Below the pieces are notes generated by a model, which saw only the letters and a program-made list of their open reading frames with translations, had not been told where the DNA came from and searched no databases. Source: Mya arenaria (Eukaryota; Mollusca; Bivalvia; Myida; Myidae). Taken from it: a stretch of 64,000 bases of DNA. The translations under genes and the position numbers were made by a program. The stretch lies in contig NC_069131.1 in assembly GCF_026914265.1 (NCBI RefSeq), forward strand, positions 2,267,501 through 2,331,500, given 5' to 3'. Each line of letters begins with the position of its first letter. The stretch's first letter is position 1. Shown here one piece after another: positions 1 through 11,741 of this stretch.

Positions 1-1248
1 AATATACGTAATACAGTGTCACGAGTGTGTTAAGATATGTAAACAATAAGACGGGCGTGAAGAAATTGCAACAGTTTGAAATAATACTTTAACAATGTTT
101 TGTCAAGCTAAGTATTTCGAATGAATAAACGCGTGTAGTTTTAGATATTATAATAGTGTACAGAATCTTTTGTTTGAACATTATTTGTGAATATTTTGTA
201 AATAAGATTTTTGTAGTTTTAAAATGTTTGTTTGTACCTTCTTTATTTGTCTTGTATTGGTTTGCATTGGTTTGCATTGGTATTCAGTATATTACTAAAT
301 ACAGCTGACCTTAAATGATGAAATACCCCCAGGGTACAGTTTGATTGAAAACAAAATAGTTGAATCAGGCATTTTCATGGTATTTAGTACATGTCAGTAT
401 TTTTCATAAATGTTTTGCATTGACACTGAAATAAAATACATACCTTGTACTTAACCTTTTCACTCCTCGATTTTTGTCAATAAGTTGATGTAATACTCTG
501 CCTTATCCAAATACCGCAGGTTAAATAAGATTGTTTCCCTTTTCACACGTGTGAAAATTTACCAAACCTCCTCGAGATCGTTGGCAATTGGTTTTATAAC
601 TTTACCTGTACATAATTGTCACTGAGGGTACATTTTGAAATGTAAACGGATTAAAGTAAATAATGACACGACAATATTGAACAAGTTAGATGATAGACAC
701 TTCAAACAAAACAATCCAAGAAAATTTTCAGTATTCTAATGAAACTCTTAAACGTTTTATATTTGGTCAGAAAAGGTAGGCGGTCGAGCATTTCTTCAGA
801 AAACGGGAAATGAAATTTATCCGCACGCTGGTATAATATGAGAACAATATATCAAAACATCGTCGAGATATGACAAATATTACTGCTATGAATTACAATT
901 TTAAGTATATAAATTCAACGTAAAAAAGAGTCTTAAATGTAGCCTCATGTATCATATAACTCACATGTTTTGTGAATAGGTTACGCTATTATACAATCGG
1001 CCTTTATAAACACTTTTTTAAATCTCGACCACCGCACAATGAATACATGTATATCTAAATCGATTAATTGAAACTAATTATCCTTCGACGACAGTGCATA
1101 ATGAGAATTACTAAACTGAAACTACAATGATATTGATATGACAATATTTTACCAAATTTTAAAGATTGGTTTAAACATATTGTATGCATAAAAGGTGTTT
1201 AAATTAAGAGAAAAGTAAGTAGACATCTTCCGGGAGAATGGATGATAA
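1..1248. other. AT-rich intergenic stretch, nothing recognised
   Basis: No ORF with coding character, no RNA gene and no tandem repeat was seen on either strand. Short AT-rich ORFs here have no recognisable motif. Confidence 0.6.
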
Positions 1249-2497
1249 CCTTCATCATTTGTCAGTGACGACGATTGTAGAAGAATCGTAGCTAATTGCG
1301 AACCCTGTCGTTGTGGTTGGAACAAGTCAGATAAATGTGCATTGTTATGTTATTGGTGTTCTATGTACCTCCGTCACGATTGTTGTGATGTTCACAAATT
1401 CCATACCATTGAACATAACGTCGTGGCAGTCAATGAAGCCTGTATCAAGACAAAGGTCGATATAAAGGGACTGTACCAATATAGCGAACATAAACGAGTG
1501 TTTATGTTTCAAATTGAAGACCACAAAGATTTGTGTTGCGAAATATGTGCTTTCTCCCGGCATCGTAAATGCGACAATATTCAAGAAATAGCGATGGTAG
1601 CAAACAAAAATTTTGAAAGATAATGAAAGAGAAAATATACATGCATCCATTACAACTGCCTAAGAAGTAATCATGAAATGTAAAGATGATGAAATGAACA
1701 ACGTTTCAAGAGCGTTAGAAATAGAAAAAGAAGTTGATGTTCACATGAAAACCTTATAAAAGGCAATTGATGAAGCTAATGAGGGATTTGTCAGGGACTG
1801 ACTATACCAAACAGGATGAGGAGCGTCTGAATAGGAGGAGATATATGGCTGAAACCCTGAAGAAAGATTTTGACACGCATGAACACTTTGTTAAAGAATG
1901 ATTTCTCCGTAAAGGTGGGGCTAAAATTCAACGATAACAGTTTAAAAATAAAAAAAATACTGATGTCGCATTGTTCTTATTAAATAAATTACAAGTTCGA
2001 AAATCAAAATCATTAAATGTAGTCAATGAGGACAAAAAATGCTCTACAGACACATACAAGGTCTAACAAAGGCGTGTACGTCTGGAGGTGTTGAAAATCA
2101 TGGACTTCATGAAGACATGACCGAACCATCTGCCTGCTGACAGTTGGCAGTGATAAAAAAATCACGCTGATAAAGACTCTAACCATACCAAAGTTCTGCT
2201 TTTCAATATTTTCTCTGATTGATCGCACGTTCGTGGTAAGCACAACTGGACGGCAAGGAGAGCGACTTTGGCAACGTCGAGTTTCCTAGCGAGACGTATA
2301 AAAATGGTGAAAGTAAAATTGAATGTACCTTCATACCTTTCCTTGATTCATTTGTTCTTTCGGACAGATATGCTCATACAGCTTACATGTACAACACCTT
2401 GACCGGCAAGAGAAGCGAGGTGAAAGATGGCCTGATACAGGAACCGAGAGGCGAGAGAATAGCCGTGACTAACAATCAAATTGAAGAAAGAAACTGA
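1249..2497 (+). pseudogene. Broken TRIM-like B-box / coiled-coil / beta-propeller gene
   Basis: An open stretch from about 1249 to 1622 encodes two B-box-type zinc-binding segments: CEPCRCGW followed by CYWCSMYLRHDCC and paired His residues, then EDHKDLCCEICAFSRHRKC. This is the layout of the many TRIM-like ubiquitin-ligase-type proteins of bivalves. Between about 1660 and 1800 are short pieces with coiled-coil character (alternating Glu/Lys/Leu), split by stops and frame changes. From about 2249 to 2497 a second open stretch carries FVLSDRYAHTAYMYN and LIQEPRG, like the C-terminal beta-propeller of the same proteins. No RING domain, no convincing start ATG and no continuous frame are visible, so this reads as a decayed copy rather than a spliced gene. 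An alternative is a multi-exon gene, but the stops between the parts have no good splice sites around them. The family call is from motif recognition only. Confidence 0.6.
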
Positions 2498-2958
2498 AAC
2501 TGTTTAAAATAATACATTAAAAGATATTTTCAAGCTCAGATAAACGTGAATGTATAACGTTATATACAAGTCAAAGCATGTGTTCAAACATTTATTGTGA
2601 ATATTTTTTTTAATAAGACCATGCAATTTGACAATGTATGTTTGAACAACGACCATTATGTGTATGTACCCGTAGGATAGAAAATCATACTTAGGTACGA
2701 AAAAGGTTCTTAGGATTATGAAACGCCTTCCAGGATATTGTATTTTCTGATGCGTTAGAGGAACATTTACTAAAAAACGTCCTGAATAGGAATAGATATA
2801 CTTTATACTGTGAAGTATTTTTTACATTGCATGTGTAAGTTTTCTTTCAGTTGTATGATGCAAGTCGTTCATAATGCTTCTATTGTGACTAAAATTATAA
2901 CACTAAAATTATTTTGTGACTCGCGTTTGAGAACATCTTTAATAGTATTAATTAATAG
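2498..2958. other. Non-coding stretch, nothing recognised
   Basis: AT-rich sequence between the TRIM-like relic and the triplet microsatellite. I see no gene, repeat or regulatory site. Confidence 0.5.
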
Positions 2959-2961
2959 TGT

Positions 2962-3000
<39 letters not shown>

Positions 3001-3190
3001 TGATGGTGGTGGTGAAGGTAGTTATCGTGTTTACGGTGGTGTTGGTGGTGGTGGTAGAAATGGTGGTTAAGGTTATGGTGGTGGCGGTGGCGGCGGCGGC
3101 GGTGGTGGTGGTGGTGGTGGTGGTGGTAATTGTGATTACGGTGATGGTGGTGATGATGGTGGTTGTGGTGGCGGTGATGGTGATTGTAAT
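2959..3190. repeat. Compound triplet microsatellite, (GCT)n then GGT/GAT-rich
   Basis: About a dozen TGC/GCT triplets (2963-2996) are followed by roughly 190 bases of imperfect GGT, GGC and GAT triplets. The purity and strand asymmetry create long spurious ORFs (poly-Ala/Leu on plus, poly-Gln/His/Thr on minus). None has flanking coding sequence. Confidence 0.9.
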
Positions 3191-3870
3191 GCGTTGTAGC
3201 CAAAATAATAAAAAGTTTTGTTTGATTATTTCTGGGCCTTGAATAGAACTTTTTGCAATACTATCGGCGGTTGTTCTCTGTTTAGCAGAGTTTGGCTTGT
3301 CAGAGCTATGCTTCATGATATGAATGTGTCTTGCGATGTCATTGGCGGTGGTATCAGTCCGGACTCTAGTATTTAATAGACAAAGTTAGTCTGCATACCA
3401 AAATGGTAACAGTGTACCTTCCTTATCATGTGTTCCAGTAGTCCATATGCATTCCGAAGGGATAAAAAATACTAATGGTAAAGGCTGTATTACTAACCGT
3501 TAATGGACACTCTTGGTATCATTATCTATAGTGCAGGGGCGATAAATATTGTTAGTCTAAAATTATGTTCCAAAATTAAAACATTGTATTATAGTTCTTG
3601 TAAGTGAAACATGAGTGTGTGTACAAATCAATGAACATATTCTTTACTTCGTTTTCTTGCTCAAACATGTTGTAAAAGTAAATTTCTGTTCATAAATGCG
3701 TTTGCTTATATTTGATTGTTTGTCCATATTTGCCAACATTTCAAAGATAACTTTAAATACAGATAATTGATGGCATTCGGAGCTCTTCGGCCGTTTTTAT
3801 CGAAAACAACCACGGGTGTATGCCGGTACACCATTTGATTTAGTTCGTATTTTTTTTAATTATATCATTG
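3191..3870. other. Non-coding stretch, nothing recognised
   Basis: No gene, RNA gene or repeat identified. Confidence 0.5.
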
Positions 3871-3956
3871 TAACGGTCCGCTGTAGGTATGAACGTATTT
3901 CCGTCTATAACAGAATGTTATACTATAAACGCACATCTGCCTACAGCGGACCGTTA
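3871..3956. repeat. 86-bp hairpin with perfect 17-bp inverted ends (MITE-like)
   Basis: The left arm 3871-3887 (TAACGGTCCGCTGTAGG) is the exact reverse complement of 3940-3956. The interior is also partly self-complementary, with a TATAACA/TGTTATA pair near the centre, so the whole element can fold into one imperfect stem. The outer TA could be a mariner-like target site. It encodes nothing. It may be a tiny palindromic MITE. Confidence 0.75.
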
Positions 3957-5371
3957 AATTATTAATGGCTGTTTCACTCACCTACTAATCCACATACTTT
4001 GTTTAGTCTATTGTTTTATGGGAAAAAAACACGTCCGTATCCTCACAAATACACCAAATCATCGCCTTTATGTCAGTTTACTGTCTAACATTTAATGAAG
4101 AAACATGTTTACGTCTACTGAAAATTAGTGATTTTCACAGAGGTATAAAACTAGTGACCATCAGGCCCATACATCACATGATCCACTATACTTGATTATC
4201 CATCTTATATTTGAATGCACTTCCAAAACGATTAATTTTGTAAAAATAGTTGTATTTAGTATGTTATGATTGTGATTGTATAAGCATTTCCGTGTAATGT
4301 TGAAGTAGAACTATTCTAAATCAACTATGACAATTATCCGAATAAAAACCGGTTTCTTTTGATAGAGCGCAACAATCTCGAAATTGCTTTAGTCATACGA
4401 CGAAATGACGCGTTTTGGTTCTGCATTATGTTTAAACGGAACATGGATGTTGTCGTACACTATTTACACTATCTTGCGTTCAATTAATGTTCCGCATACC
4501 AATAGCATAAAGCCACTATTCCATGATTTCTCGGAACACTGTCCTCCCACTCAGATAACCGGGCGACTCTTATGAGTTCAGTTAACACTCGTTTAGTCGC
4601 TCACCTCATAACATATACTGCGAGCGGAGAATCAAATTGTGAACGTTTAAGGGTAACATTCGCTTAAAGTTGCGATTTATTTCCCAATGTGCTACCTGGG
4701 ATTAAGATTATTTGTCCCAGGTGCTACGATATAACAGGGATACAAAACTATACAGGTTGCTTTTGTGAGCGACTATTAGTCTTAACCGAGGCGAACGCAG
4801 ATCTATATGCTGTTCTTACCAACACTTTAGCAACCGTTTAGTTTGTCTGGTTCCCAGCCTACTCTGCACAACAATAGTACTGAAATGGTAAGGGCAGGTA
4901 ACCCAGGCTACACTCACTGCAACCGTTTAGTGTTCGGACGTTTTGATTAAAAATAAAACAAAATGGCTGCGGCCATTGCAAGTCAATAATTTATCGATCA
5001 AAGATTACGTGTCGACAGTTTGTTGCTTGATAGTGAGCAAGGTAATCCATGCAGTATGTATTCGATTAAAGATTCAATCGTTTTTGAATATTGAATTAAA
5101 TCTTGATATCTTGCATTATCATTAAAAAAGAGACTTAGGAAAGCGAAAGTAGCGTCAACACGACAACAGTGCGAACAATGACAGGGATATATCTATATAG
5201 TATTTAACTAACATTCTGATTTAAAGTAGTACTGTTTGGAAACATTTGAAAACTTTATTCACTGTGTATCTATATATTATATGAATCATTTCTCTAAAAA
5301 ATAACCATTCAGTCTTGAGTGGCTGATTTTTAATCTTTAAACAAGGAAGTAAAATAGTGAAGTGTAAGCTG

Positions 5372-5406
<35 letters not shown>

Positions 5407-5487
5407 GTTGAGCTAGCTTTTATAGCGACGTGGTTGACGTGTCAGCTGTGGGCATAGTCACTCTTTCTTTCACTTTTATATGATACG
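3957..5487. other. Non-coding stretch with a (TA)n microsatellite
   Basis: No gene seen. A run of TA dinucleotides at 5372-5394 passes into TATG/TGTA units to about 5408. Around 4560-4800 there are loosely inverted GCGACT.../...GTCGC words that may be the remains of an old element, too eroded to name. Confidence 0.5.
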
Positions 5488-5565
5488 GCCAAATAAAAAA
5501 ATAGGTCTTTTCAGGTAACCCGACCGACCCTATTTTTTCCTGCTGACCCAAACCTCTTTTTCCCT
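5488..5565 (+). repeat. Dispersed repeat family A, copy 1
   Basis: The block starts CGGCCAAATAAAAAAATAGG, then TTTTCAGGTAAC and CCCTATTTTTT. It matches, in opposite orientation, the block at 8938-9011. Both copies end in A/T-rich runs, as a small interspersed element would. Family unnamed. Confidence 0.6.
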
Positions 5566-6297
5566 GAAAAAAAATGTGATTTGGGTACGAAAAGCATTTG
5601 TTACGAAATGTATGTACGTAAAGTTGACAATATTAGAGTTGGATTTCTGAATGTATTTACCGTACTTCACCTTAGAGTTCGGACATCTTAAAATAATTAA
5701 TTTTTCGCTCTCCGAATTCATAGAAAATAACCATTTTTACATTTTATCTACATGTGTGGTAAACCTGCCTTTTTTCTTCATGTATGCATTTTACCACTTA
5801 TTAATTTATCCATAGTTATCAATGGTTATTACGCCTATAGATAAGTGTAACTCCTTCATCAAGTTTATTTAAATCCCATTCAACACCATTTTATACATGC
5901 TTTGAAATGAATAAACACCTTTTATTGGCTTCAGATCAAACAGTCACATTGTGTGACGTCACATAACTCTCAGTCATACCCACAAGGATCTCATGGAGAG
6001 CATGGATATTGCTATGCATGATTAATGTTTCTGAGTGGTGTTTTCGATTGTAACTTAAGTATTGCATTTCTAACTTCAATTCATCACATTAAAAAGTTAC
6101 CTGTAGCATTGAATGTGTTGATTTTTATTGTTCTATTGATGTTACAATGAGTATTACTGTACGATAATTGCTTCATGAAGTCTATATTAAAAGTGTGGTA
6201 CAAGTTTCAAAGTTTATTGGTAGATCGTTTTACAAACATGTCATGTCTGTGTTTTTATAAATCTCTTGATTGCCCTTGTTGTTTCTTTAATCCTCCA
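5566..6297. other. Non-coding stretch, nothing recognised
   Basis: AT-rich sequence. Short ORFs on both strands have no recognisable motif. Confidence 0.5.
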
Positions 6298-7414
6298 TTA
6301 ACCCATTTCATTCGGGATACACCTTTTGGTGTAGTTACCCTTTACATGCGGGATACACCAAAAGGTGTAGTTTTTGACGTACTGAACTTTCACTTTATTT
6401 ACTTTCGTTTTGACTGTATTGTTTCCGGTTTATACGTTTTCCGGAATGACCGGATGTTATGCGCAGATAGATGCGCAGAAAATTTTAATGAAGATATAAT
6501 TTTAAAACTCAAAAATCGAGTTAAATTTAAGCTTTTTATTGCGATTTTGATGCAAATTTTGGTTGAAATGGATAGGACTTTCGACCACAGTGACGATAGT
6601 GATATTGGGATGGTTATAATGACGAAGTTTATGCGAATTTGTTTGATACAAACAGAAGACATATTAAAACATCGATAGAAATCACAAACTATGACATTTG
6701 CATTATTTGGTGGAGTTTTTATGACGATCTTGAGGAGTTCTAGAATGATTGAATGACAAAGAGGATCACCCCAAGGTTTCCAAGTGGGAATAAAAAGAAT
6801 GGTGGTCCTAAAGAACAATATGACCCAAGAAAGCCAGGATATTGCATTACTGTCATTTATCAATAAAACTGTTATGGGGGCAAGACTTCTGGACCTTACT
6901 GGTCGAGGATTCAAACTGCTATGCCAACTAACATCGCGATGAACATCCACCCGCCCAATTTGCTCCAAAGTAGACATGGGATGATATAAACTGTTATAAC
7001 TTTTTATAGATTTGAAATATATGCATAATTCTTTCTGCATTTTAAAGACAGATTAATTTAGAAACTTTCATACATTGGATTATGTGACATTTGAAAAAAA
7101 TTATGTGTGATTTTTTTGCTTTCAATTTGTGCATATTTATTTTTTGGTGTTTTTTTTTTCATCATCACCTGGTTAACTTGCAAAAAATAATTTATTTAAA
7201 ATCATTTGCTAATAAAACTTACATAAACATGTGCATATTTTTATTTCCTTTCCAAATATGTAATCTTTATTGGGTCTTGTACCAATAATAAAGAAGTTAT
7301 TAGTGTTTATACAACACAATGGTCATAAAAAGGCAGATGGCTTATCAGTTATTGGAAAATGCCCAGATATTCAAGGTATCATATCTAACTGGGTCTCAGA
7401 ATGAAATGGGTTAA
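6298..7414 (+). mobile_element. Internally deleted piggyBac-like DNA transposon
   Basis: Both ends are visible. TTAA (6298-6301) is followed by CCCATTTCATTC (6302-6313); at the other end GAATGAAATGGG (7399-7410) is its exact reverse complement, followed by TTAA (7411-7414). TTAA duplication plus ends beginning CCC is the piggyBac signature. Inside the left end are two 16-bp palindromes, TACACC-TTTT-GGTGTA and TACACC-AAAA-GGTGTA, about 20 bases apart. At about 6568 an in-frame stretch reads MDRTFDHSDDSDIG, an acidic start like piggyBac transposases, but it runs only to the stop near 6678. The remaining interior has stops in all frames, with no catalytic Asp region. At 1.1 kb against about 2.5 kb for full elements, it is a deleted, non-autonomous copy. 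Confidence 0.8.
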
Positions 7415-7814
7415 ATATATCACACATCCTTTTCAACAGGCAATAAATCGTTTAGGATGGGTAGTAACTAACTTACTTATCACAGTGATGTATACAGTTA
7501 GGTAATCTAGCTAGTCTAAAATAATAGACGTGTTCTACGGGATTCTTCCAATCCCTAACGTCTAAACGGGAATGTGCAAAAAACAGGAGTGTTTTAAAAA
7601 TATTGAAATTGTTTTAAGTGAAGTATTTTATTGTTTTAAGTGTAGTATTTTATGGTTGAAATTGATCATAAAGAGTTATATGAATATTTTACCATGTAAG
7701 TGAAATGTTATTTTGCACTAAACAAGCATTTAATGCATTAAAACAAGTTGTTTACCTTTCCAATAAAACGAAAGTTGACTGACACAGATATCAATTATGC
7801 GAAGGGGAACAACT
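7415..7814. other. Non-coding stretch, nothing recognised
   Basis: AT-rich. A short near-duplicate 'TTGTTTTAAGTG(A/T)AGTATTTTAT' occurs twice near 7610-7655. Confidence 0.5.
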
Positions 7815-7918
7815 CGATACAATCGTAATAACCCGGCCTCCTCCGACAAAGCTTCGAGATAGACCTCGTTATACAATCGTAACAACTCGGCCATGGCCGA
7901 GTTGTTCCAAGCAATTTA
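7815..7918 (+). repeat. Dispersed repeat family B, copy 1
   Basis: Two similar half-units, each beginning TACAATCGTAA(C/T)AA, surround AAGCTTCGAGATAGACCTCG. The second half ends in the palindrome CAACTCGGCCATGGCCGAGTTG. The same words occur in reverse order and orientation at 33505-33568. Probably a MITE-like family; no coding capacity. Confidence 0.65.
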
Positions 7919-8937
7919 AAACTGTGCCCTAAAGCCTTACAGGTGCCCTTCATGTATATCGTTATGTTTTGACAGAATGAAATGAAGAAAAGCCGTCAAA
8001 CTCATAATTATAAGTTGGATATTTATTTTTTGTGTACGGAACTAATATAAATTAACATTATCTGGTAATATTTCTTGTTTTTATGATATTTTATAGACGC
8101 TATATGCTTTAACCCGGAATCCTGATCGGAACAATTACCCACTTTTGATACCAAACAATTTGTACGTGAAGGATTTGCCATATCAAAAATCTAAAAAAGA
8201 TCCGTCAACGTACAATTATTTGGACTAGTAATCTAGCCAGGCATTGTAACGATAAAGATCAATAATTTTTGTCTGTGAGACTTAGTAACTGTAAAAGTTA
8301 CAATCGATGTCCTTTTGGTGTCCGAAAATTAGGTACCTAAAATAAATTGTTTTTGAAAATAACAATGGATGTCCGAATTTTTAGATTGTCCAAACTCTAA
8401 GGTGAATTACGGGTAGTTTGTGCTTGTGTGGCAGGTATATTTCAATTCTTGAACTATATTTTCTTGTCAGATACAAATGTGTCAGATACTGACTTTCGGA
8501 TTGATATGTCAGACTTAAGTGTGCAATTTTGGCAATTAAACCTGCATGTTACTTGTTCTTCAAACCTGTTCCCCCAGGTCCTCTTGACAGCATGGAGGTT
8601 TCCTTGGCTGATGGTTATATGGTAAATTTGCTGTCCCACTCTTCATGTAATTATATTACAGGGAGGTTAGCATTCTACAGAGGGTAATTGAAAGCAAAAG
8701 GATGTTTAAAGAAAAGTAAAACGGTTCCTGGAAAGTCTTAAATAATAGCAGAGTGGTGTACCATAACTTAGTTGAAATCGAACCATCATTGTCAAAGTAT
8801 TTAACCAGACAAATAAAGAATGTTTCCTTTGAAGCATGGAACATGTTTAAAAACTACTGATAAACCTGAAAATTGATGACTTTTATTTTTGTTACTTTCT
8901 GAGTCAACAGTTACTGAAATCAATATATCAAAAAAAA
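7919..8937. other. Non-coding stretch, nothing recognised
   Basis: No gene-like ORF, RNA gene or array was seen. Confidence 0.5.
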
Positions 8938-9011
8938 CAAAAAAAAACCTACCTACCCTATTTTTTTTGGCAGCGTTACCTGAAACGCACATATTTTTTT
9001 ATTTGGCCTAA
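8938..9011 (-). repeat. Dispersed repeat family A, copy 2
   Basis: Reverse complement of the 5488-5565 block: the CCTA...CCCTATTTTTTTTGG, GTTACCTGAAACG and TTTTTTATTTGGCC words are shared. Confidence 0.6.
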
Positions 9012-10751
9012 GGCCTGGACCATGCAAAACCTTCTGTTCTATTCACTTTTTAGACGACAAAATGGCATACGGGTAATTTGGTTATCAGAAATTTATTTGA
9101 AAATAAAAGATTTCTCACTAATTATAGCGAATACAAAAAATCAATTTTTTCACACAGTTTGACAGTATTCGATGCAGAGGTGAAAACTGTGCAGCATTCA
9201 ATTACGCATTTTCAAAGTCTTTGGTGATTTTTGTTATGGCGACTCTACGCGTCCACATCCCACTTGTTGTTTTACTAGCCAAGAATGACAGATCGTTACA
9301 CTTAAGTATTTTGAGTGGAAAGATCAATGGCTCATGCAAGATAGTTCAAAAATGGTGATGCTTTGTTGGCAGATCAATATCATGAAACACTCAAGCGTAA
9401 TAAGAGAAAGGTATTGGCTACAAATAATTGATGTGTAACTTTTGTGCTTTTATTTAACAATGCAGTTTTAAATATTGTGGAGACAGTTAAAGAATATATT
9501 TTATATTGGTATGAATCAGTCTGCTTGTGGTGATTAAGAACAAAATGAAAATCCAAATGTTGAAAAAAAATGCCTTCCTATCTGCGCATTATTGTGGCTA
9601 AGCATTCAATATAACAAAACATTTTTGCCCTATATTTTGTCGATATTGCATGTGCTTTGGTGGGTTGAGTTTCCCTTCTTGCTAAATTTCTTCAGCTGAT
9701 TAAACACTCAATTCCAAAGGCCAAAGGCATTTATAGATATTTAGGTGTTTAAATTTCCAAGAATGAAAATGCCAGGCCTCTTTAAAACTATTTGAAAAAA
9801 AAACCTTGAATGTTCAAGGAGAGCACACTAATGTAGTGTACCTGAAATCAAATCTTAGAATGTTTTTTGTATCAGAATTGGGCACAGTGATTTGGTGGGA
9901 ATGAGCTCCTGCTTTGGTGTCATTTGACCTGTACAAAATTTAGTGACATTTAACCAAAAATATATACTTTTTTCTTCTGATTCATCAAAGGGGTCACTCC
10001 TACCAACTATCTTGCATAAAATAACTATGAATTACTGCACTTTAACAAAGTCAGAAAATCCCGAAATGCCTAAATAGAGGAAAGTGAAACAACTTCAATT
10101 TCATCGAAATGTGATGAGTAAGAAAAGCATGTTTGGTGAACAAGTTTGGTTTTTGGTGAACAAGTCAGACAAGTGGTTTACCTCCGGGTAATCTTTTTTT
10201 TTTTCTTTTTTTGAGGTCTCGAGGACCCCTTTTATTTGCCCCGTAATAGGGACCATGGGGTCGGGGCCATCCCCATGGGCCCTTAAAACATTCAAAAACA
10301 GTAATATTCAAAGTGCATGCAGTGATCAAGTTACAGTTTTGACAAAAATGTTTAGATATTTAGAGTAGCAGTACTATATATTGCATATGTTTAATAAATC
10401 TGAGTTTGAAATGTTTTTACCTTCGAAAGCAAAAGAGGTAAAAGCATAGCAGCAGGTACAATGCACTTCAAAAGTGCCGTTTTAATGATTGGGATCAGTA
10501 TAAAAATTTACATTGTACTTGTATGATTTTGTTTTTCTGTTTTTCTTATCCGAAATAAGATATTATTTTACTCTCAAAAGCAAAATGAGTAAAATAAGGC
10601 AACGGATGGTTATCAACAAATTATAAATAAATAACAGCTAAAGCTTAATAGTAAAGCTGGTAAACACTTATACAAGTTTACACATGACAACTGTCCTTAA
10701 GGTGTCTGACTAAGTGTCATACGTTCTGAAAAAAAGAGCCAAAAGGAGACA
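9012..10751. other. Non-coding stretch, nothing recognised
   Basis: No gene found. There is a pyrimidine run at about 10192-10213. Two similar short blocks at about 10420-10450 and 10565-10600 share CAAAA(G/T)GAGTAAAA-type words and may be an old local duplication. Confidence 0.45.
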
Positions 10752-11560
10752 TCAAATAATAAAGTACTCTTTAACTAGTTCTACTGACCGGTTATTGTCA
10801 GACCATTTTAATTGGTCTAAAGTAGATATTTTAATATCCAGAAACATCAGCTTAATATCTGTGTATTTCTGTTCATAGTTTATGCAGTTTCTACTTTTCC
10901 ACATACGCCACTTTGTTTCTAACAGTATAGTGTTTATTATTTTGCATTTTGTTGGAAAAATAAAGAGTCCAAGCAAGGCTGTTGATAGTTGGTTTGTTAT
11001 TTCTATTTGTAATGTGTTTAAGGCTATATTTTCGACATTTCCAGAATAGATGAGTTAAATTTTCTTGTTCACTGTTGCAGATTTTACATAGTCCGTCTGA
11101 ATAATTCATTTTGCTTAGTTTTTGCTACGTGAAAATCGTTGGGTGTAATATTTTGAATTGCAACTGTTTTGCTTTTAATGACGCTTTTGATTTGTATAGA
11201 CAACTCCAAATTTTGGTCCACGGAAGGGAAATATTTTAAATGTTATCCCATTTTCGTTCACTTCCTAACTTTGAAGTTTTACTTTTAAACAGTTGGTGGA
11301 TGTCCTTTAATTTTAAATCGTACTAATCTATATCTTTGCCTGTTTTCTGGCGGAGTTTGATGTTGTCAGATATTTTTATTTGTATGTTTGTAGTATGTTT
11401 AGCTTTATCGGCCTGTAAATATTTTGTAACTGCCGTTTTAATTGTGGTCCATTCTGATATTTCTCCGGGTAATCTGGTTTCCCCCACAACACAAGACCAC
11501 AAACTTGTGCAATATTGTGCCAATGAGAGTGATTAATATAAGTTGCAATAGCTTGTTCCA
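10752..11560 (-). mobile_element. 5'-truncated LINE, C-terminal end of the reverse-transcriptase ORF
   Basis: Read on the minus strand, frames between about 11560 and 10752 resemble the C-terminal part of a LINE ORF2. LKDIHQLFKSKT and PWTKIWSCLYKSKA are followed by KILHPTIFT, then the zinc-knuckle-like LCKICNSEQENLTHLFWKC (11090-11030; C-x2-C-x8-H-x4-C, the zf-RVT pattern). ILLETKWRMWKSRN and a tail to the stop at 10752 come next. At least two frame changes and several stops break it, and the endonuclease and catalytic RT domain are absent. The conserved order of motifs supports the call; the clade cannot be given safely. Confidence 0.7.
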
Positions 11561-11741
11561 CAATCATTATACAATAAAATAAGTTTAAAATAAACCTCAA
11601 AAAGCATGAGATTCATAAGAAGCTGTGTATGATAAAGTTACAAAATATATATACATGTGTAAATTATCTATGTATTTGCCAATGGTATTAAATAACATGT
11701 ATTTCTCTTCTTTGCACAGGTAGACAAGTGTGACAGGTACC

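Noticed and set aside
2948-3316. Poly-Thr, poly-His/Gln and poly-Leu/Val ORFs
   Set aside because: Read-through of a triplet microsatellite with no coding flanks.
6399-7040. 213-residue minus-strand ORF
   Set aside because: Antisense to the piggyBac relic, with no motif.
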